A stretch of 64,000 nt of DNA from Lepidostoma basale (Eukaryota; Arthropoda; Insecta; Trichoptera; Lepidostomatidae), in NCBI GenBank assembly GCA_022606425.2, contig JAHDVF020001510.1:186001-250000 (forward strand), in the 5' to 3' direction. Under the pieces are notes generated by a model that had not been told where the DNA came from, searched no databases, and saw only the letters and a program-made list of their open reading frames with translations. Shown one piece after another: positions 50,236 to 61,150 of the stretch. Numbering within the stretch: position 1 is the first letter of the stretch; every line of letters starts with the position of its first letter. The position numbers were made by a program, and so were the translations under genes.

Positions 50236-50545
50236 TCTTCTTCTTCTTCAGCTAATCGCCGTTCACTCCTGGACGAAAGCCTCCTCCATGTCCCTCCATG
50301 ACGATCTCTCCCGCGCAGTCTGCATCCATAGCACCCCAGCGTATCGTTCTAGGTCATCCCTCCATCTCATTTGTGGTCTTCCTGCTCTTCTTCTCGTGTC
50401 TCTCGGTCTCCAATTCAGCAGTATTTTGGTCCATCTTTTGTCTGCAGCTCTAGCGACATACCCTGCCCATTTCCATTTTAAAGTCGTCACCCGGTAACAG
50501 TTAGTCATAAAAAGTGTAAAATAGTACCAACAAACTGTCACATAT
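50236..50545 (-). mobile_element. Non-LTR C-terminal fragment
   Basis: Minus strand: YRVTTLKWKWAGYVARAADK, RWTKILLNWRPRDTRRRAGR, PQMRWRDDLERYAGVLW and WRDMEEAFVQE. The tail cttcttcttcttcag on + is (GAA)n. RTE-like C-terminus related to 1-310; the frame is intact over about 80 codons. Confidence 0.8.
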
Positions 50546-51060
50546 TATTATTATTATTTCAAATATTATGCGCAATATAAATTGTTCAACACACAAAAAA
50601 GTCTTTTTGTGTATTGAGCAATTTATAAATGATATAACTCAAAAAATATATGTATCGAAAAATTTTGACCTAACATAACATTTAAGCCGGGGCGCGAACC
50701 ATTCCGGATTGCGCAACAGGTAACGCATGCAGCACTAGCACCATCTTCACATGGAAGTTGAAACTACTTAACCAGAACGTACCCGCAATTCCGCCTACAC
50801 TTTCTACCGGAGGGCTTTTACTCGCCAGCCGATGCCATCTAGCGGTTCGTGCTAGAGTTAAAATTAAATGTAGAATAATAATTACAATTGCATAATTAAT
50901 TACAACCGGATCTCGTAGTGGAAACCAATTATTTTTAATGACTCAATATGTTATGTTATATTTAATTAGTACATTCATTTATTAATGTTTACATAATACA
51001 CGAAATCTATAAGACGATGTATAAAAAAAATGTTATTTACGAATGAAATCATATGTATTG
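50546..51060. other. No gene; hairpin at 50578-50640
   Basis: aaattgttcaacacacaaaa and ttttgtgtattgagcaattt form a hairpin. A GC-richer patch at 50680-50860 has no useful frame. Confidence 0.35.
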
Positions 51061-51067
51061 AATCATT

Positions 51068-51520
51068 AAGCTTGAAGCTGGTAAAACAATGACGACACTA
51101 TGACAAATTCAGTAGAAATGATATCAAGAAGATTGAGAAAATAATGTATGATAGAATATTGAACAAATTAAAATAAAAAATAAAATAAAAATGTTAAGCA
51201 AATCACGTTTAGTTTGATTCCATGTGTACAAACATTCTAATTGAACCTTTAATTGTTTTGATAATTACCCTTTCATTTGCACTGCATTCGCTTGTTATAT
51301 TTCTGACTAATTCTTTTTAATTTTATTGATGATGCAATTTTCGGATCATATATCGTTTTCCCGCACTTCAGTGATCTCGTTTCTACGGCATTTATCCTGC
51401 TTTCTTCCTTTTCTTGCCAGCTTCAAACTTCACTTCCATACATGAGGATTGGTACTAAAAGTCCATTATGTATTGCCATCTTTGCTTTAATTGAAATATT
51501 TCTATTTGCAGCGATGACTT
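51068..51520 (-). mobile_element. LINE-A2 fragments
   Basis: A degenerate plus-strand scrap (51068-51165) is followed by a minus-strand fragment (51215-51520) from the VYK.WFGHM region to MAIHNGLLVPILMYGSEV. Another minus scrap of the PALMYGSEV block lies at 51575-51645. Confidence 0.65.
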
Positions 51521-51649
51521 TTTAAATTCATAAAAAATCGTCATTATGGTATTCCACGGAGTGAACGACTTAACTTCACTTCCATACATAAGGGCCGGTA
51601 CAAAAACACCATTTTGCACTCTACCATTTAAGTTTTTAACAGGTCCAAG

Positions 51650-52417
51650 CAAGTCATACCTTGATTACGTCCGTTTTTCTCGACTCCATACTACATTGAT
51701 TGAGTTGCCATCAACACGATAAAGAAGAACTGTTGCAAGATGACATAATACATTATTATTTTTATATAGCATATTGTTTACAACCCCAGAACTATATCTG
51801 TCTGTCGATGCCAGCGAAACTGATAGATGTCGAAATAAAGACAAAAGTCGAAGTAGCTCTTAAAAAACATCGTTGTATTTAATTTTTATTTAAAATGAAC
51901 TTCTATCAAGAGATTTCAACAAAATCATTAGATAATGGTACAAGATGCTTATCCTCTCAGCGGGAAATTGCATATTCAATATGGAATAAAAAATAAAGCT
52001 CAAAAATTTTAAACAACCAAAAACTTTTCGTTCACACTAATCGTTGATATCTCTTGAGATTATTAATTGATGGAAATATCATTACATCGAACCGCGAGCT
52101 AAATAGTGGAACAATGCCAGAGCGGAACATAAAGCGTGTTTAATTGAAATTTGATATTAAAAATAATATTTTGAAATGACGATATTTTCCAAAAAAAGTT
52201 TTACCCTTGACCTACCGTTAGAGTCTCCAGTATGGAAAAAATGTTTCTAAAAAATTCGGAAGATTCTGATACTGTTTTAACTAACTATTTTTATTCAAAT
52301 TTTCAAAATATCCAGAAATGTCATATAATATAATAATTTCATAGAATATCACAAGATAAAAAAATTAAATGTAAATACTCGTAATCTGAATTGATTAGAA
52401 GAATTCTGTGAAATTCT
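51650..52417. other. No gene; HH-d relic
   Basis: 51790-51860 carries tctgtctgtcgatgccagcg and tagatgtcgaaataaagac, a damaged HH-d. The remainder is AT-rich with no supported frame. Confidence 0.4.
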
Positions 52418-52906
52418 ATAACCTTATGTATGGAAGGGAAGTTTGGAACTGGCAAAAGAAGGATGAAAGTAGTATGAATGCCGTAGAAATGAGATCACTA
52501 AGAAGAATGTGCGGGAAAACGTTGTATGATAGAATACCGAACGATGAAATAAGAATGAAATGCAAGGAAGATGACTGCATCATGGATAAAATTAAAAAAA
52601 GGATCCCTGAGATGGATTGGACGTATGGAACGAATGGATGAGAGTAGAATGGTTAAAAAGTTGTACACAAGCAGCGTGAGTGGAAAAAGAAGCCGAGGAC
52701 GACCGAGGAAAACATGGCATGACCAAATTAATCAATTACTAAAAGGCGGTCACATTCGAAGTCGGAATAATCGACGTGCGTGCATGATACGATGTATGAT
52801 TGTGGAGGAAGTCCGCGAGGTGTGCCAGGACAGAGCATTGTGGTGATCCATCCTCTCTGCCTACCTCTCCGGGGAAATGGCGTGATGGTTACTTAGTTAG
52901 TTAGTT
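52418..52906 (+). mobile_element. LINE-A2 3' end
   Basis: Two overlapping frames (52408-52641 and 52571-52846) joined by a one-base shift around 52600: LMYGREVWNWQKKDESS, MRSLRRMCGKTLYDRIPND, then KKGSLRWIGRMERMDESRMV and RGRPRKTWHDQINQLLKGG. Tail TTAG type. Confidence 0.9.
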
Positions 52907-52954
52907 TTTCTATTACTATTTACATACGAATCATAGAGATCCTTTTCTAAATTT

Positions 52955-53160
52955 TTCTAATGATAATCCCTGCCTTACATTACTTCCTTATTTCCTCTAT
53001 TCGTATACAATCATACGTCGTTTTCCCGAACATTTATCTGAGTGATCACATTTCTACGAACTTTATCATACTTCCATCTTTCTTTTTCCAGCTCCAAGCT
53101 TGATTTCCACACATAAGGGTTGACACTAGAACTCCATTATGTACTACCATATTTGGTTCA
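52955..53160 (-). mobile_element. LINE-A2 fragment
   Basis: Degenerate block from the SLRWF region to the MVVHNGVLVSTLMCG segment, without tail. Confidence 0.6.
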
Positions 53161-53251
53161 GTGGATATATTTCTATTTATAATTTGTAAAACTCCAAATT
53201 AAATAATTGATACAAATGAAAACGTCTATTTCATAGAAGATTTATTATATT

Positions 53252-53693
53252 ATGTATGAATGTAGGCGAAGCATGGAACTGGCAGAAGAAAGATGAGAGC
53301 AGAAAAAATGCGGTAGAGATGAGGTCCCTAAGACGTATGTGTGGTAGAACGATGTACGTAGAGCGAAAGAAGGTATTATGAACAAAATTATGAAAGGATC
53401 GCTGCGTTGGTTCGGACATATGGAGCGCATGGGTGAAGAAAGAATAGTTAAAAAAGTATACGTTAACGATGTAAATGGAGTACGGAGTCGAAGTAGACCG
53501 AGGAAAACGTGGCATGACCAAATTAATCAAATTTTAAAGGTTGGTCATGTCAGAAGCCGGAAGAATCGACGTGCGTGTATGACTCGCTGTATGAATGTGG
53601 AGGAATCTAGAGAGGTATGTCAGGATAGAGTAGTGTGTCGGTCCATTCTCTCTGCTTACTCCTGTGGGGAAACGGCGTGATGGTTTGTTGTTG
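53252..53693 (+). mobile_element. LINE-A3 3' end, well preserved
   Basis: Frame 53378-53680: MNKIMKGSLRWFGHMERMGE, VKKVYVNDVNGVRSRSRPRK, NQILKVGHVRSRKNRRACMT, QDRVVCRSILSAYSCGETA, stop, then a (TTG)n tail. A deletion after MCGRTMY removes part of the upstream block. A3 reference copy. Confidence 0.9.
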
Positions 53694-53744
53694 TTTATTA
53701 TATTTTTATGGGAATGACATGTTAAGCGTATTTAAGGTATTATG

Positions 53745-53945
53745 AAACGTTTGATAATGCCTTACACAGGCAAAACATGTCATCCTCATAAATTATAAGA
53801 AAACAGACGTACAGTTGTATTAATTATGATATATTTTTCTGTTTGCAGCGATGATTAAGAGAGCACCATTTATTTTGTTCTTTTGATGTACACACTGCTC
53901 TATTCTTCTGTCTTGTAAACATGCTTCCCAAAAAAATAAATTTGG
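53745..53945. repeat. HH-e repeat and LINE-A scrap
   Basis: 53750-53825: tttgataatgccttacacag, aaacatgtcatcctc and flank. 53826-53945: minus-strand LINE-A thumb fragment (GSMFTRQ, NKINGALL-like). Confidence 0.5.
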
Positions 53946-54355
53946 TAATAAAAATTATGATAAAATATTTTTTTTGGATAGTGTTCCATTGAGAAATTAG
54001 AAGAAATTCAAATAGCATACGCGTCCTCCACAATATGGGACAGTCGCCGAATAACTCATACTTAAGACCTACATAATAAAATGGTAATTTGATAATCCGG
54101 TCGCCATTTCCAGAGGTTATCGTTGGGTTTGCACGGGGGCGGGAACCGCGGAGGGCGGCGTCAGGCCGTGGGCGGAAACCGGAGGTAGGCGGAAGGAACA
54201 TTGTCACAACATATGGTGGACGAGTTTGCATACATATTTATTATAAATATTTTTTTATATTTCATTAGATAAATCTTTAAATCATACAATGCAAGCTAAT
54301 TTAACATACTGGAAAATAAATAATATTATAATGTGTATGCAAATAAAAGAGAATT
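53946..54355. other. No gene; GC-rich patch at 54110-54200
   Basis: The patch gcacgggggcgggaaccgcg has a minus-strand open frame (53824-54231) that starts in it and ends in the LINE-A scrap; not supported as a gene. Confidence 0.3.
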
Positions 54356-54712
54356 CAGTACGAATGAATAAAATAATGAAAGGAACATAAGAATGGTGTG
54401 GACACATGAAAATAATAAATGAAGAAAGAGCAGTAAAAAAATTATAAGTTAACGATGTAAATGGAACTAGAAATAGAGGAAGACCGAGGAAAACTTGGCA
54501 CAATCATTTGTTAGTTAGTTTTTAATAATCAAATATAATATTAACCACGTTGTTCCCACATTATCAATATTGTAACGCATGGATGAAGAAAGTTAACGTT
54601 AACGATGTGAATAAGGAGTTGAGTAAGATGGAGGAAAACATGGCATTACCAAATTAATCAAATTTTAATGATCGGCCATGTAAGAAGTCGAAGGAATCGA
54701 CGTGCGTGTACG
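54356..54712 (+). mobile_element. LINE-A1 and LINE-A3 fragments
   Basis: 54356-54525 is A1 from MNKIMKGT to KTWHNH with a TTAG tail directly after a deletion. 54577-54712 is A3 from the MDEES region to RRACV, cut by LINE-C. Confidence 0.7.
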
Positions 54713-55105
54713 TTTCTCAGTACGAATACAAGGGAGTATGGTATTTATCCGTGGCTCTATCCACGGCATTTCTTTTGGGAATGCTCGGAAACAAATTTCT
54801 ACAGCTTCGAAGAGATGGGCATCTGATAACACATTTCTTTAGATTAATCAGGGGATATTTCGAGAACTCGGCAGGGCTGGAGGATGTTTGTCTTTTTGTC
54901 CCTGATAGATATCGCCGACAGCGACAGCACAGATTGTTTTACCTACCAGCCGCCAGAAACAATCTGCCTCTAGTGACACCGGTGGGAAGAGCAATTAGTC
55001 TGGTGAACAACGTCTTCTTAACGAGATCGACGTCTTTCATATTAAGAAAGGTACGTTCAGGGGACAAATTCTCTCGATTTTAGAAAGCATCTTGTCGTCC
55101 TAATT
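54713..55105 (+). mobile_element. LINE-C 3' part
   Basis: YEYKGVWYLSVALSTAFLLG, MLGNKFLQLRRDGHLITHFF, RLIRGYFENSAGLEDVCLFV, PDRYRRQRQHRLFYLPAARN, then frameshifts. No (GATTT)n tail. Confidence 0.85.
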
Positions 55106-55109
55106 TCTT

Positions 55110-55660
55110 TTAATACAAGGACCAGTTGAAAGTTTAACTGATAAAGCTGGTAAATGTTTTATCATAATTCCCAATAATGGCGCTAGATGACTGGAGTGAA
55201 TAAACTTAGGAAACGTAATTCCCACTGATCTTTTTGGAGCGATTTCGAAAGTGGGAATACGTATTCCCACTAGCTTCGAAAGGGTTAAATATACTAGTGT
55301 GGATATAATAATAGCCACAATAAAAAATAATTCTAATGTATTTAATAAGAATCGTGAAGATATTCGCAAAAAAGATAAACTTTTTTTGTACGTAGTAGCG
55401 AACAATAGGACTGGCAAATGACGTATTCATCGCCATTCACGGCGATTTACCGAATATGGTGAATAAGTGATATTGTGAACGAACAGTCGGCATACCGAGC
55501 CGATAGGAACGGGTTTTTCGACGGGGCCGCTACCGCATACCGCTGTCCTTTATTTTATAAATAAATCTTACTAATAATATTGTTTACCGTATACAGGCAC
55601 GCTCTAACGGTGTGCGAGAACCGAAAAGGAGCGATTCGGTGGCTGTAAATAAACACTTCA
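55110..55660. other. No gene; 20-bp palindrome at 55251-55270
   Basis: gtgggaatac/gtattcccac is a perfect palindrome with ttcgaaa on both sides. A related gtaattcccact occurs at 55215. A GC-richer patch at 55480-55560 has no frame. Confidence 0.4.
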
Positions 55661-55664
55661 AACT

Positions 55665-55945
55665 TGAACAAGCTTTAAGCTTGGAGCTGGCAAAATAAGG
55701 ATTACTTGGATCTTCTGGCTTACAGAGATTCAGCTCATGTGGCTATTCCTCTTACGTCTGATGGGAGCATTGTTGGAAGGTGATTTGGTTGGTTGTTGGT
55801 TTATGCGGGGCATGATTTTAAAGTAGGCAAAAAAACATTCTATGATAGAATACCGAACGAAGTGAGTGAGAAAATAATGTAAAGCGAATGAACGCGTCCT
55901 AAATAAATTTAAAAAAAAAAGGGTCACTAAGATGGTTTGAGATAC
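55665..55945 (+). mobile_element. LINE-A2 scraps
   Basis: KLGAGK-like piece at 55670-55700 and a FYDRIPNE, NKFKK..SLRWF block at 55830-55940. Confidence 0.5.
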
Positions 55946-56039
55946 CAATAGTATATGGTATATATTTTTAAATTAAAAATACACTGAAACCAAGAACTTA
56001 AATAAATTGTTAAAGGATTTGTTTTTAGAGATCTTGGAA

Positions 56040-56165
56040 AAAAACGTGTAACTCGTCTTTCTGGACCGACGTTTCGGAGATCGTTTCGCACTTCATCTTC
56101 AGGGTGGTTATACAAGTATATCGTATAACTACCCTTAAGACTGCAACGATCTCCGAGTACTAGAA
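56040..56165 (-). repeat. GAAACGTCG-type repeat with CTGAAGA core
   Basis: Minus strand: ccaccCTGAAGATGAAGTGC, then CGATCTCCGAAACGTCGGTC. The order CTGAAGA...GAAAC...GTC resembles the HH families, but helix II is not convincing. A related block lies at 40300. Confidence 0.4.
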
Positions 56166-56174
56166 TTTATTTTA

Positions 56175-56302
56175 CAATCTTCGATATGAGCTGAAAATAG
56201 CTTATTATTATTAAGAAAAAATCTGGTCGTGTCCAGGCTTGAACCCAAATCCCTTTGATCAGGAATCAAGCGTTCTATCCCCTAAACCACCACTTCTGGT
56301 TT
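56175..56302 (-). mobile_element. SINE S2 (tRNA-like)
   Basis: Minus strand: agaagtggtggtttagggga, B box gggttcaagcctg, then ttcttaataataataagcta as in the 10672 copy. Confidence 0.65.
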
Positions 56303-56555
56303 AGATACATGAAAATGATGAAGAAAGAAATAACGGATAAGAAAATATACGTTTACGATATGAATGGAGCAAGAAATGGACGAAAAACGTGTAAAGTACA
56401 AAAATGTATATTTTCGTATGTCAATCGCTTGATGAGTCGGAAAAATTAATTTGTGCATTTCTAGATGCACTGTAATGATTGATGTCATGGATATAACAGT
56501 GCATCTCCCCATTCTCACTGCCTACCTCTTCGGAAGAAACGTGTGATAGTGAGTA
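56295..56555 (+). mobile_element. LINE-A degenerate fragment
   Basis: RYMKMMKKEITDKKIYVYDM, NGARNGRKT, then a mutated terminal block (cattctcactgcctacctc). Confidence 0.55.
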
Positions 56556-56559
56556 AGCT

Positions 56560-56895
56560 CAAAATATGATAGAGATAGTATGTTCGGGAATATAATTCGA
56601 AACAATTAGAGAAAAACGCTTCAAATTATTTGCATATTTTAGATTCAAAAAAAGCAATTTAAATCTAGCATAATGATGACGAATGCCATTAGCTAAAGTA
56701 ACATAATGCATGCGGATCACATCTGTGAATGGTATGCCCAATTCCAAGAATAATTACGTCACCAAACGGATATACCCATTTTTCCATTTAATTATTTTAA
56801 TCATAGATCTTGATTCCAGGAAATTTGCAAAATGGTAATCAAAGAATATAATATTTTATTAAATAGAGAGTAAAAAGTTAAGACCAAAACTGGAG
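56560..56895. other. No gene recognised
   Basis: AT-rich spacer; minus frame 56559-56747 has no support. Confidence 0.4.
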
Positions 56896-57510
56896 CACAG
56901 GAGCGATAAGGAAATAATCTACACAATCCGAGTCCTTTATGGCATGCGCCTGGGATCAGATATTCTCTGATGGTGGAGCGAGTGCAGAAAAAACTTCTGC
57001 GCTTTCTTTACCTCAGGGAGCGCGGTTATTACCTGTGGCTCTTTCCGACTGAATTCTTGCTAGGTATGCTAAGCTACCAATCATTGGAGAGAAGGAGGAA
57101 CATTCACTTGGGAGTTCACTTCTTTCAGGTGATTGGCGGCCGTATACAGAACTCGGATGTCCTGAGTGATGTAGGTCTATTTGTCCCTGATAATTACCTT
57201 CGTCAAAGACAGCACAGATTGTTTTATTTGCCACGCTGCAGAACCAACCTGCCAATGGTTATGCCTGTGGGTAGGGCAATCTGATTGCTTAATCGGATCG
57301 CCTCGGAGGTCGACATATTTCGTGATAGTGTGAGTTGCCTCAGGGATGCAATATCAATGTTATGATTTTTTCTTATTCTTAAGCTTAATTTTTATTTTTT
57401 TAATGCTTCTCTTTTTATAATGTAATTGCAAACGATTTGGAGTTGTATGTCTGTAATGTTTGTGATTTTTATCAAAATAAATGAAAATGAAAAAAATGAA
57501 ATGAAAAAAA
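56896..57510 (+). mobile_element. Divergent LINE-C relative
   Basis: Frame 56970-57284: MVERVQKKLLRFLYLRERGY, YLWLFPTEFLLGMLSYQSLE, HFFQVIGGRIQNSDVLSDVG, LRQRQHRLFYLPRCRTNLPM, MPVGRAI, then a stop and LLNRIASEVDIF. The 3' end is ATGAA-rich rather than (GATTT)n, so this is a separate subfamily. Confidence 0.8.
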
Positions 57511-57599
57511 ATGGTATTTTGGTTCAAATTGGTTAGACACATAAAAAAAAGGAGAAATTAAAACCTTAGAATTCTCTATACGTTGTAGTAACTAATGTA

Positions 57600-58140
57600 T
57601 ATAGTGTTGACGAGTCCGGTGAAAGATTGGGGCTAACAATAAATGCCACTAAAACCAAATAGATGATATTCGGACGGCTTGACTATAGTGGGTCAGTATT
57701 GCATTTGAACAGCCGTAACGTTGAAAGGATGTAAAAAATTTAATACCTAGGCAGCATACTAACGCAATCTCTTGACACAGATGTAGAGATAAAATGCAGA
57801 ATTGAGGCAGCAAGAGAATTCCCTCGACAGACATGGTTACCAATACCGAAGTCCTGAGGCGAGCTATAGTTGACAGGGAACTGTTATCAACTATCAAGGT
57901 TCGGAAGATTTCACATCTGGGTCATATACTGCGTGGGAAAAAGTACGTAAATATTGGAGGGGAAAGTTGAGGGACGCCGAGGGCCCGGTAGGAGACAAAT
58001 GTCCTGGCGGCGAAACGTGAGGGAGTGGACCGACATCTGAAGTGTGGAGGAGCTGTTCCGAGCGGCGCAGGACAGGGACAGGTTCACCGAGGTGATCGCA
58101 AACGTTGGGGGGACCCAACAGGGCACTTGAAGAAGAAGAA
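57600..58140 (+). mobile_element. LINE-D 3' end
   Basis: GLTINATKTK, RNVERM, YLGSILTQSLDTDVEIKCRI, then AIVDRELLSTIKVRKISHLG, HILRGKKYVNIGG, EGRRGPGRRQMSWRRNVREW and VIANVGGTQQGT, with several frameshifts, ending in a (GAA)n tail at 58130-58140. The layout (S..HLGHILR...GKR GPGRR..SW) is typical of an abundant insect endonuclease/RT LINE. Confidence 0.8.
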
Positions 58141-58337
58141 GTAGTAATTGAAAGTCATTAAGAAAAGTCAAGGAAACGGGAAACGTTCCGTACGAACGGG
58201 AGACGTTTTCATTCGTATTAATAATTTTATATGGAGTTTTACACCATTGTTCGAGAAACAATAAATCAAATGTTAAGATACTTTGGGAATTAATAAAACA
58301 TTGTTTAAACCCCTTTTAATAAAAAAAATATTGAAAT

Positions 58338-58378
58338 GCACGACATGTTTCGGAGGATAAGTACCTCCATCTTCAGAA
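58338..58378 (-). ncRNA. Hammerhead ribozyme-like motif (HH-b)
   Basis: Minus strand: CTGAAGA, extra T, helix II GGAGG with loop enlarged to about six nt, CCTCC, GAAAC, AT, GTC, GTGC. Helix I on the 5' side is altered (TT instead of ACAC), so probably inactive. Confidence 0.5.
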
Positions 58379-58391
58379 TTTTTTAAATTTT

Positions 58392-58715
58392 AAAACACGT
58401 ATCAATGAACGTAAACATGCTATCACCAAACATTCGTTTTTTTTTCCTGAGAAGGCTAACCATTGTATTAAATTTGACCATAGTTTCGATAAAAATGACA
58501 CAAAATATCTACACACAGCTAACAATAACAATAAATTAAACAAACTTGAAAATTTAGAAATCCTCGAGTCGGTGAAATTAGGTGAAAACATAATTAATAA
58601 TCAGATTCCTCCTTTTACTCCTTTCTCCTTAAATACTTTGTCTACATTTACTACAAATGTAAATCAATCATGTCTTTTCAAATGTACAATTTTTCTAAAT
58701 TACAATTTTTTCTAA
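58392..58715 (+). pseudogene. GIY-YIG endonuclease C-terminal remnant (Penelope-like)
   Basis: Open frame reading FKTRINERKHAITKHSFFF, then KANHCIKFDHSFDKNDTKYL, NKLNKLENLEILESVKLGEN and IINNQIPPFTPFSLN, stop at 58713-58715. FK.RI.EH....I and the later L.K.EN.EI.......IN.Q pattern are the end of the GIY-YIG domain of endonuclease-bearing Penelope-like elements. The catalytic GIY...YIG part and the RT are absent. No start codon is expected, as it is an internal fragment. Confidence 0.65.
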
Positions 58716-58930
58716 ATTATATTATCGTCCTGTATTTTTATTATTTAATATTATTTATTATTTCTTACTGTTAAAAATAATTGTTAGAACCTACTCATAA
58801 CACATGCCCAGGTTAATTTTTAAATTTGAATTATTGTATCGAATTTTAAATGCGTTTTTTATTAGTCTTTCTTTGTTTAGTTTTTGTTGAAGGTATCCTC
58901 CGAAATATGTCGTGTATTTTAATATATATA

Positions 58931-59785
58931 TTTTTTGAACTGGTTTAAAAAATGTTTTATTAATCCCCAAAGTATATTACTGTGGAATTCCACAGTGTTA
59001 ATGCCTAAACTTTCAATAAGTTCAAATGTTAAGATTTTCTAGTTATGATGGGGTACGGCGGAGAGTGCAGACTTCATGTCATGGTAGTCTGGCGACGAAT
59101 GTATCGTAAGTTACACGAGATAACATTTTGTTTTAAATATTTCTCACCGGGGAGTCGTAAAAAAGGGAATAGCAATCTTATGATAATAAAGAATTCGAAT
59201 GGGCAAACATAACATTCGGTCATTACAGACACAAAATATTACAATTATGACAGGAAACGTGTCATCAGAACAAGACAAATGGTCAAGTCCAGTGGTTCCG
59301 AAAGCGTGGAATAACAGACCCCTAGAAATACGGAAGATAAGATATGGCGAATCAGAAATCGTGTGTCTATTTACACCCCTGACCAAATAATCCCTAATGA
59401 TCCATTATTGTTTACATACTCACCTTTGTTATACCCAATATAAATAAAAGAAAAATATTCCAAGAATCGATTACTGACCAAATTTTGTTTTGTTATGATT
59501 CCAGACCTTTGCAACTCAAACATGGACTAATGGATGGAAAATCCGATAGGAGCAGCCAACCGACGGACCAAAATTATATAACATAAAATATTTCAATTCA
59601 TTACTATTTAAAAAATCATTTTTTAAACAATATATAAAAATATGCCAACTGTAATTAATTTAAATTCCATTGCATTGAAAACAGAATACTCTTAAACAAC
59701 TTTAATAACAATTTTTAAATTTAGTAAATTTTACATTATTATTTTTGTATAGAACCATGTTTACCACCCCTGATCTGTACGTAAA
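58931..59785. other. No gene supported
   Basis: 58931-59020 continues the HH-b flank (ccccaaagtatattact, tggaattccac). A 63-codon frame at 59199-59390 includes VVPKAWNNRPLEIRKIRYGE, which may be a worn LINE C-terminus (P.AWN.LP-like), but evidence is thin. The rest is AT-rich. Confidence 0.35.
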
Positions 59786-59950
59786 ACTAACTAACTAACC
59801 ATCACGCCGTCTGCCAGAAGGGGTAGGCAGAAAAAAATGGACTGCCACACTTTTCTTTCTTGACATATTTCTCTCGATTCCTCAACATTCATACATTGTG
59901 TCATGCTCGCGCGTCGATTTCTCTGACTCCTCACATGACTGACATTCAAT
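59786..59950 (-). mobile_element. LINE-A1 3' terminal fragment
   Basis: Tail aactaactaactaacc and terminal block to VSHVRSQRNRRAS. Confidence 0.8.
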
Positions 59951-59995
59951 ACGTATATGTATAATATATAAAATAATAAGTTTATAACAGTATCA

Positions 59996-60045
59996 CTAGT
60001 CTGTCGATGCCAGCGAGTCTGGCGAAACCGGTCGCTGTCGAAATA
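59996..60045 (+). ncRNA. Hammerhead-like motif (HH-d)
   Basis: CTAGT, CTGTCGA, extra T, helix II GCCAG/CTGGC (loop CGAGT), GAAAC, loop CG, GTC, GCTG. Helix I has about four pairs including wobbles. A6 of the core is T. Confidence 0.5.
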
Positions 60046-60184
60046 AAAACAGAAGTGAAAGTAATTGAAAACACAAAGTTTTATGTCATTATTATTTAAC
60101 ACAAATTATTTCAGCTTATATTAAATTATGAAGACAATAGAAAGAGTATTGTGCTTTTTGATATTAAATCATAAATAAACGTAC

Positions 60185-60270
60185 TAATTAACCATCACGC
60201 CGTTTCCCCGAATGGGTAGGCAAAAATAATGGACCGCCACGCTGTTCTTTCCTGACACATTTCTACTGAT
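60185..60270 (-). mobile_element. LINE-A 3' terminal fragment
   Basis: Degenerate tail (taattaacc) and about 75 bp of terminal block. Confidence 0.65.
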
Positions 60271-60360
60271 TTATCTTGACATAATCAAACTGACTATCTA
60301 GTTACATTTTCTTAATATTGATTTTTTTTAGTAGTTCCTATGTAAACGTGTATTGTTAAT

Positions 60361-61150
60361 GATTAATTGTACCTCAATAGAGACGAAGATGCAAATTGGA
60401 AACAGAATATGGTGGTCGAGGCGGTTACAGGACTTATGACCTGTCATTGGTTGGATTAAGCGTACACTTTATGTAATGCAACCTTCCCCATTCCGGCCTT
60501 CTTACGACCACCACGTCGGACAAATTTTTGGAAGATACATATACTACAATGTTGGGAAACACTTCACATTTTTTAGTTTAATCTAGACTAGCGTCATCTA
60601 TTAAGATTGGATGTAAGCATTAAGCAGATGAACTTTATTAACGAATGTGAAAGGCTACCGCCATTAACCGCCCTACCTTCGGGTAATATTCCGAGAAACG
60701 TGCAAAAAAAGCAGGTTTTTTATTAATGAAATTTAATTACTTATAAATTTTTTTTTTTTTAATTTTGAAACGTCAAATACTCGGACGCACACTTCGCCTG
60801 CCCCTTGTAAAACTATCATATTTATGAAGACTTGTACTCAAGTGTTGTTGGCAGACGCGCGTATCCTTAACAGTTTGTACATTTTAGGTACATTACTTTT
60901 TCTCAAGCGCGTACGTGATACGGGATAGCGCAGAATGGTACAGTCAAAGTGAACGTATCACGTACGTTCAAATACGTAGGGTGGTTAACATACATTGCTA
61001 GATAACGCCTGGAGATGTCTCTCCAATTTTTATGCTTTTTAACTTCGACCATTTCTATTGAGATACCACCATCTCTATTGAGATACCATTAATCCTTAAA
61101 AATGATAACCCGCAATGGGTAAAATCCAGTATTTGTATACATTCAAAATG
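60361..61150. mobile_element. M element, nearly complete (about 0.8 kb)
   Basis: Left end tacctcaatagagacgaag, gaatatggtggtcgagg; right end the complement of the M terminus (gataacccgcaatgggtaaa, gtatttgtatacattcaaaa). The interior has the distal M blocks and a separate inverted repeat, acgtgatacg/cgtatcacgt, at 60924-60964. No coding frame, so non-autonomous. Confidence 0.65.

Larger units (their letters stand above)
58330..58930 (+). mobile_element. Penelope-like element fragment with HH-b repeats
   Basis: An antisense HH-b hammerhead (58338-58378) precedes an endonuclease remnant, and a partial sense HH-b repeat (aatgcgttttttattagtct, tatcctccgaaatatgtcg) follows at 58825-58930. This order, terminal-repeat sequence around a GIY-YIG end, is expected of Penelope-like elements. 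Confidence 0.7.
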
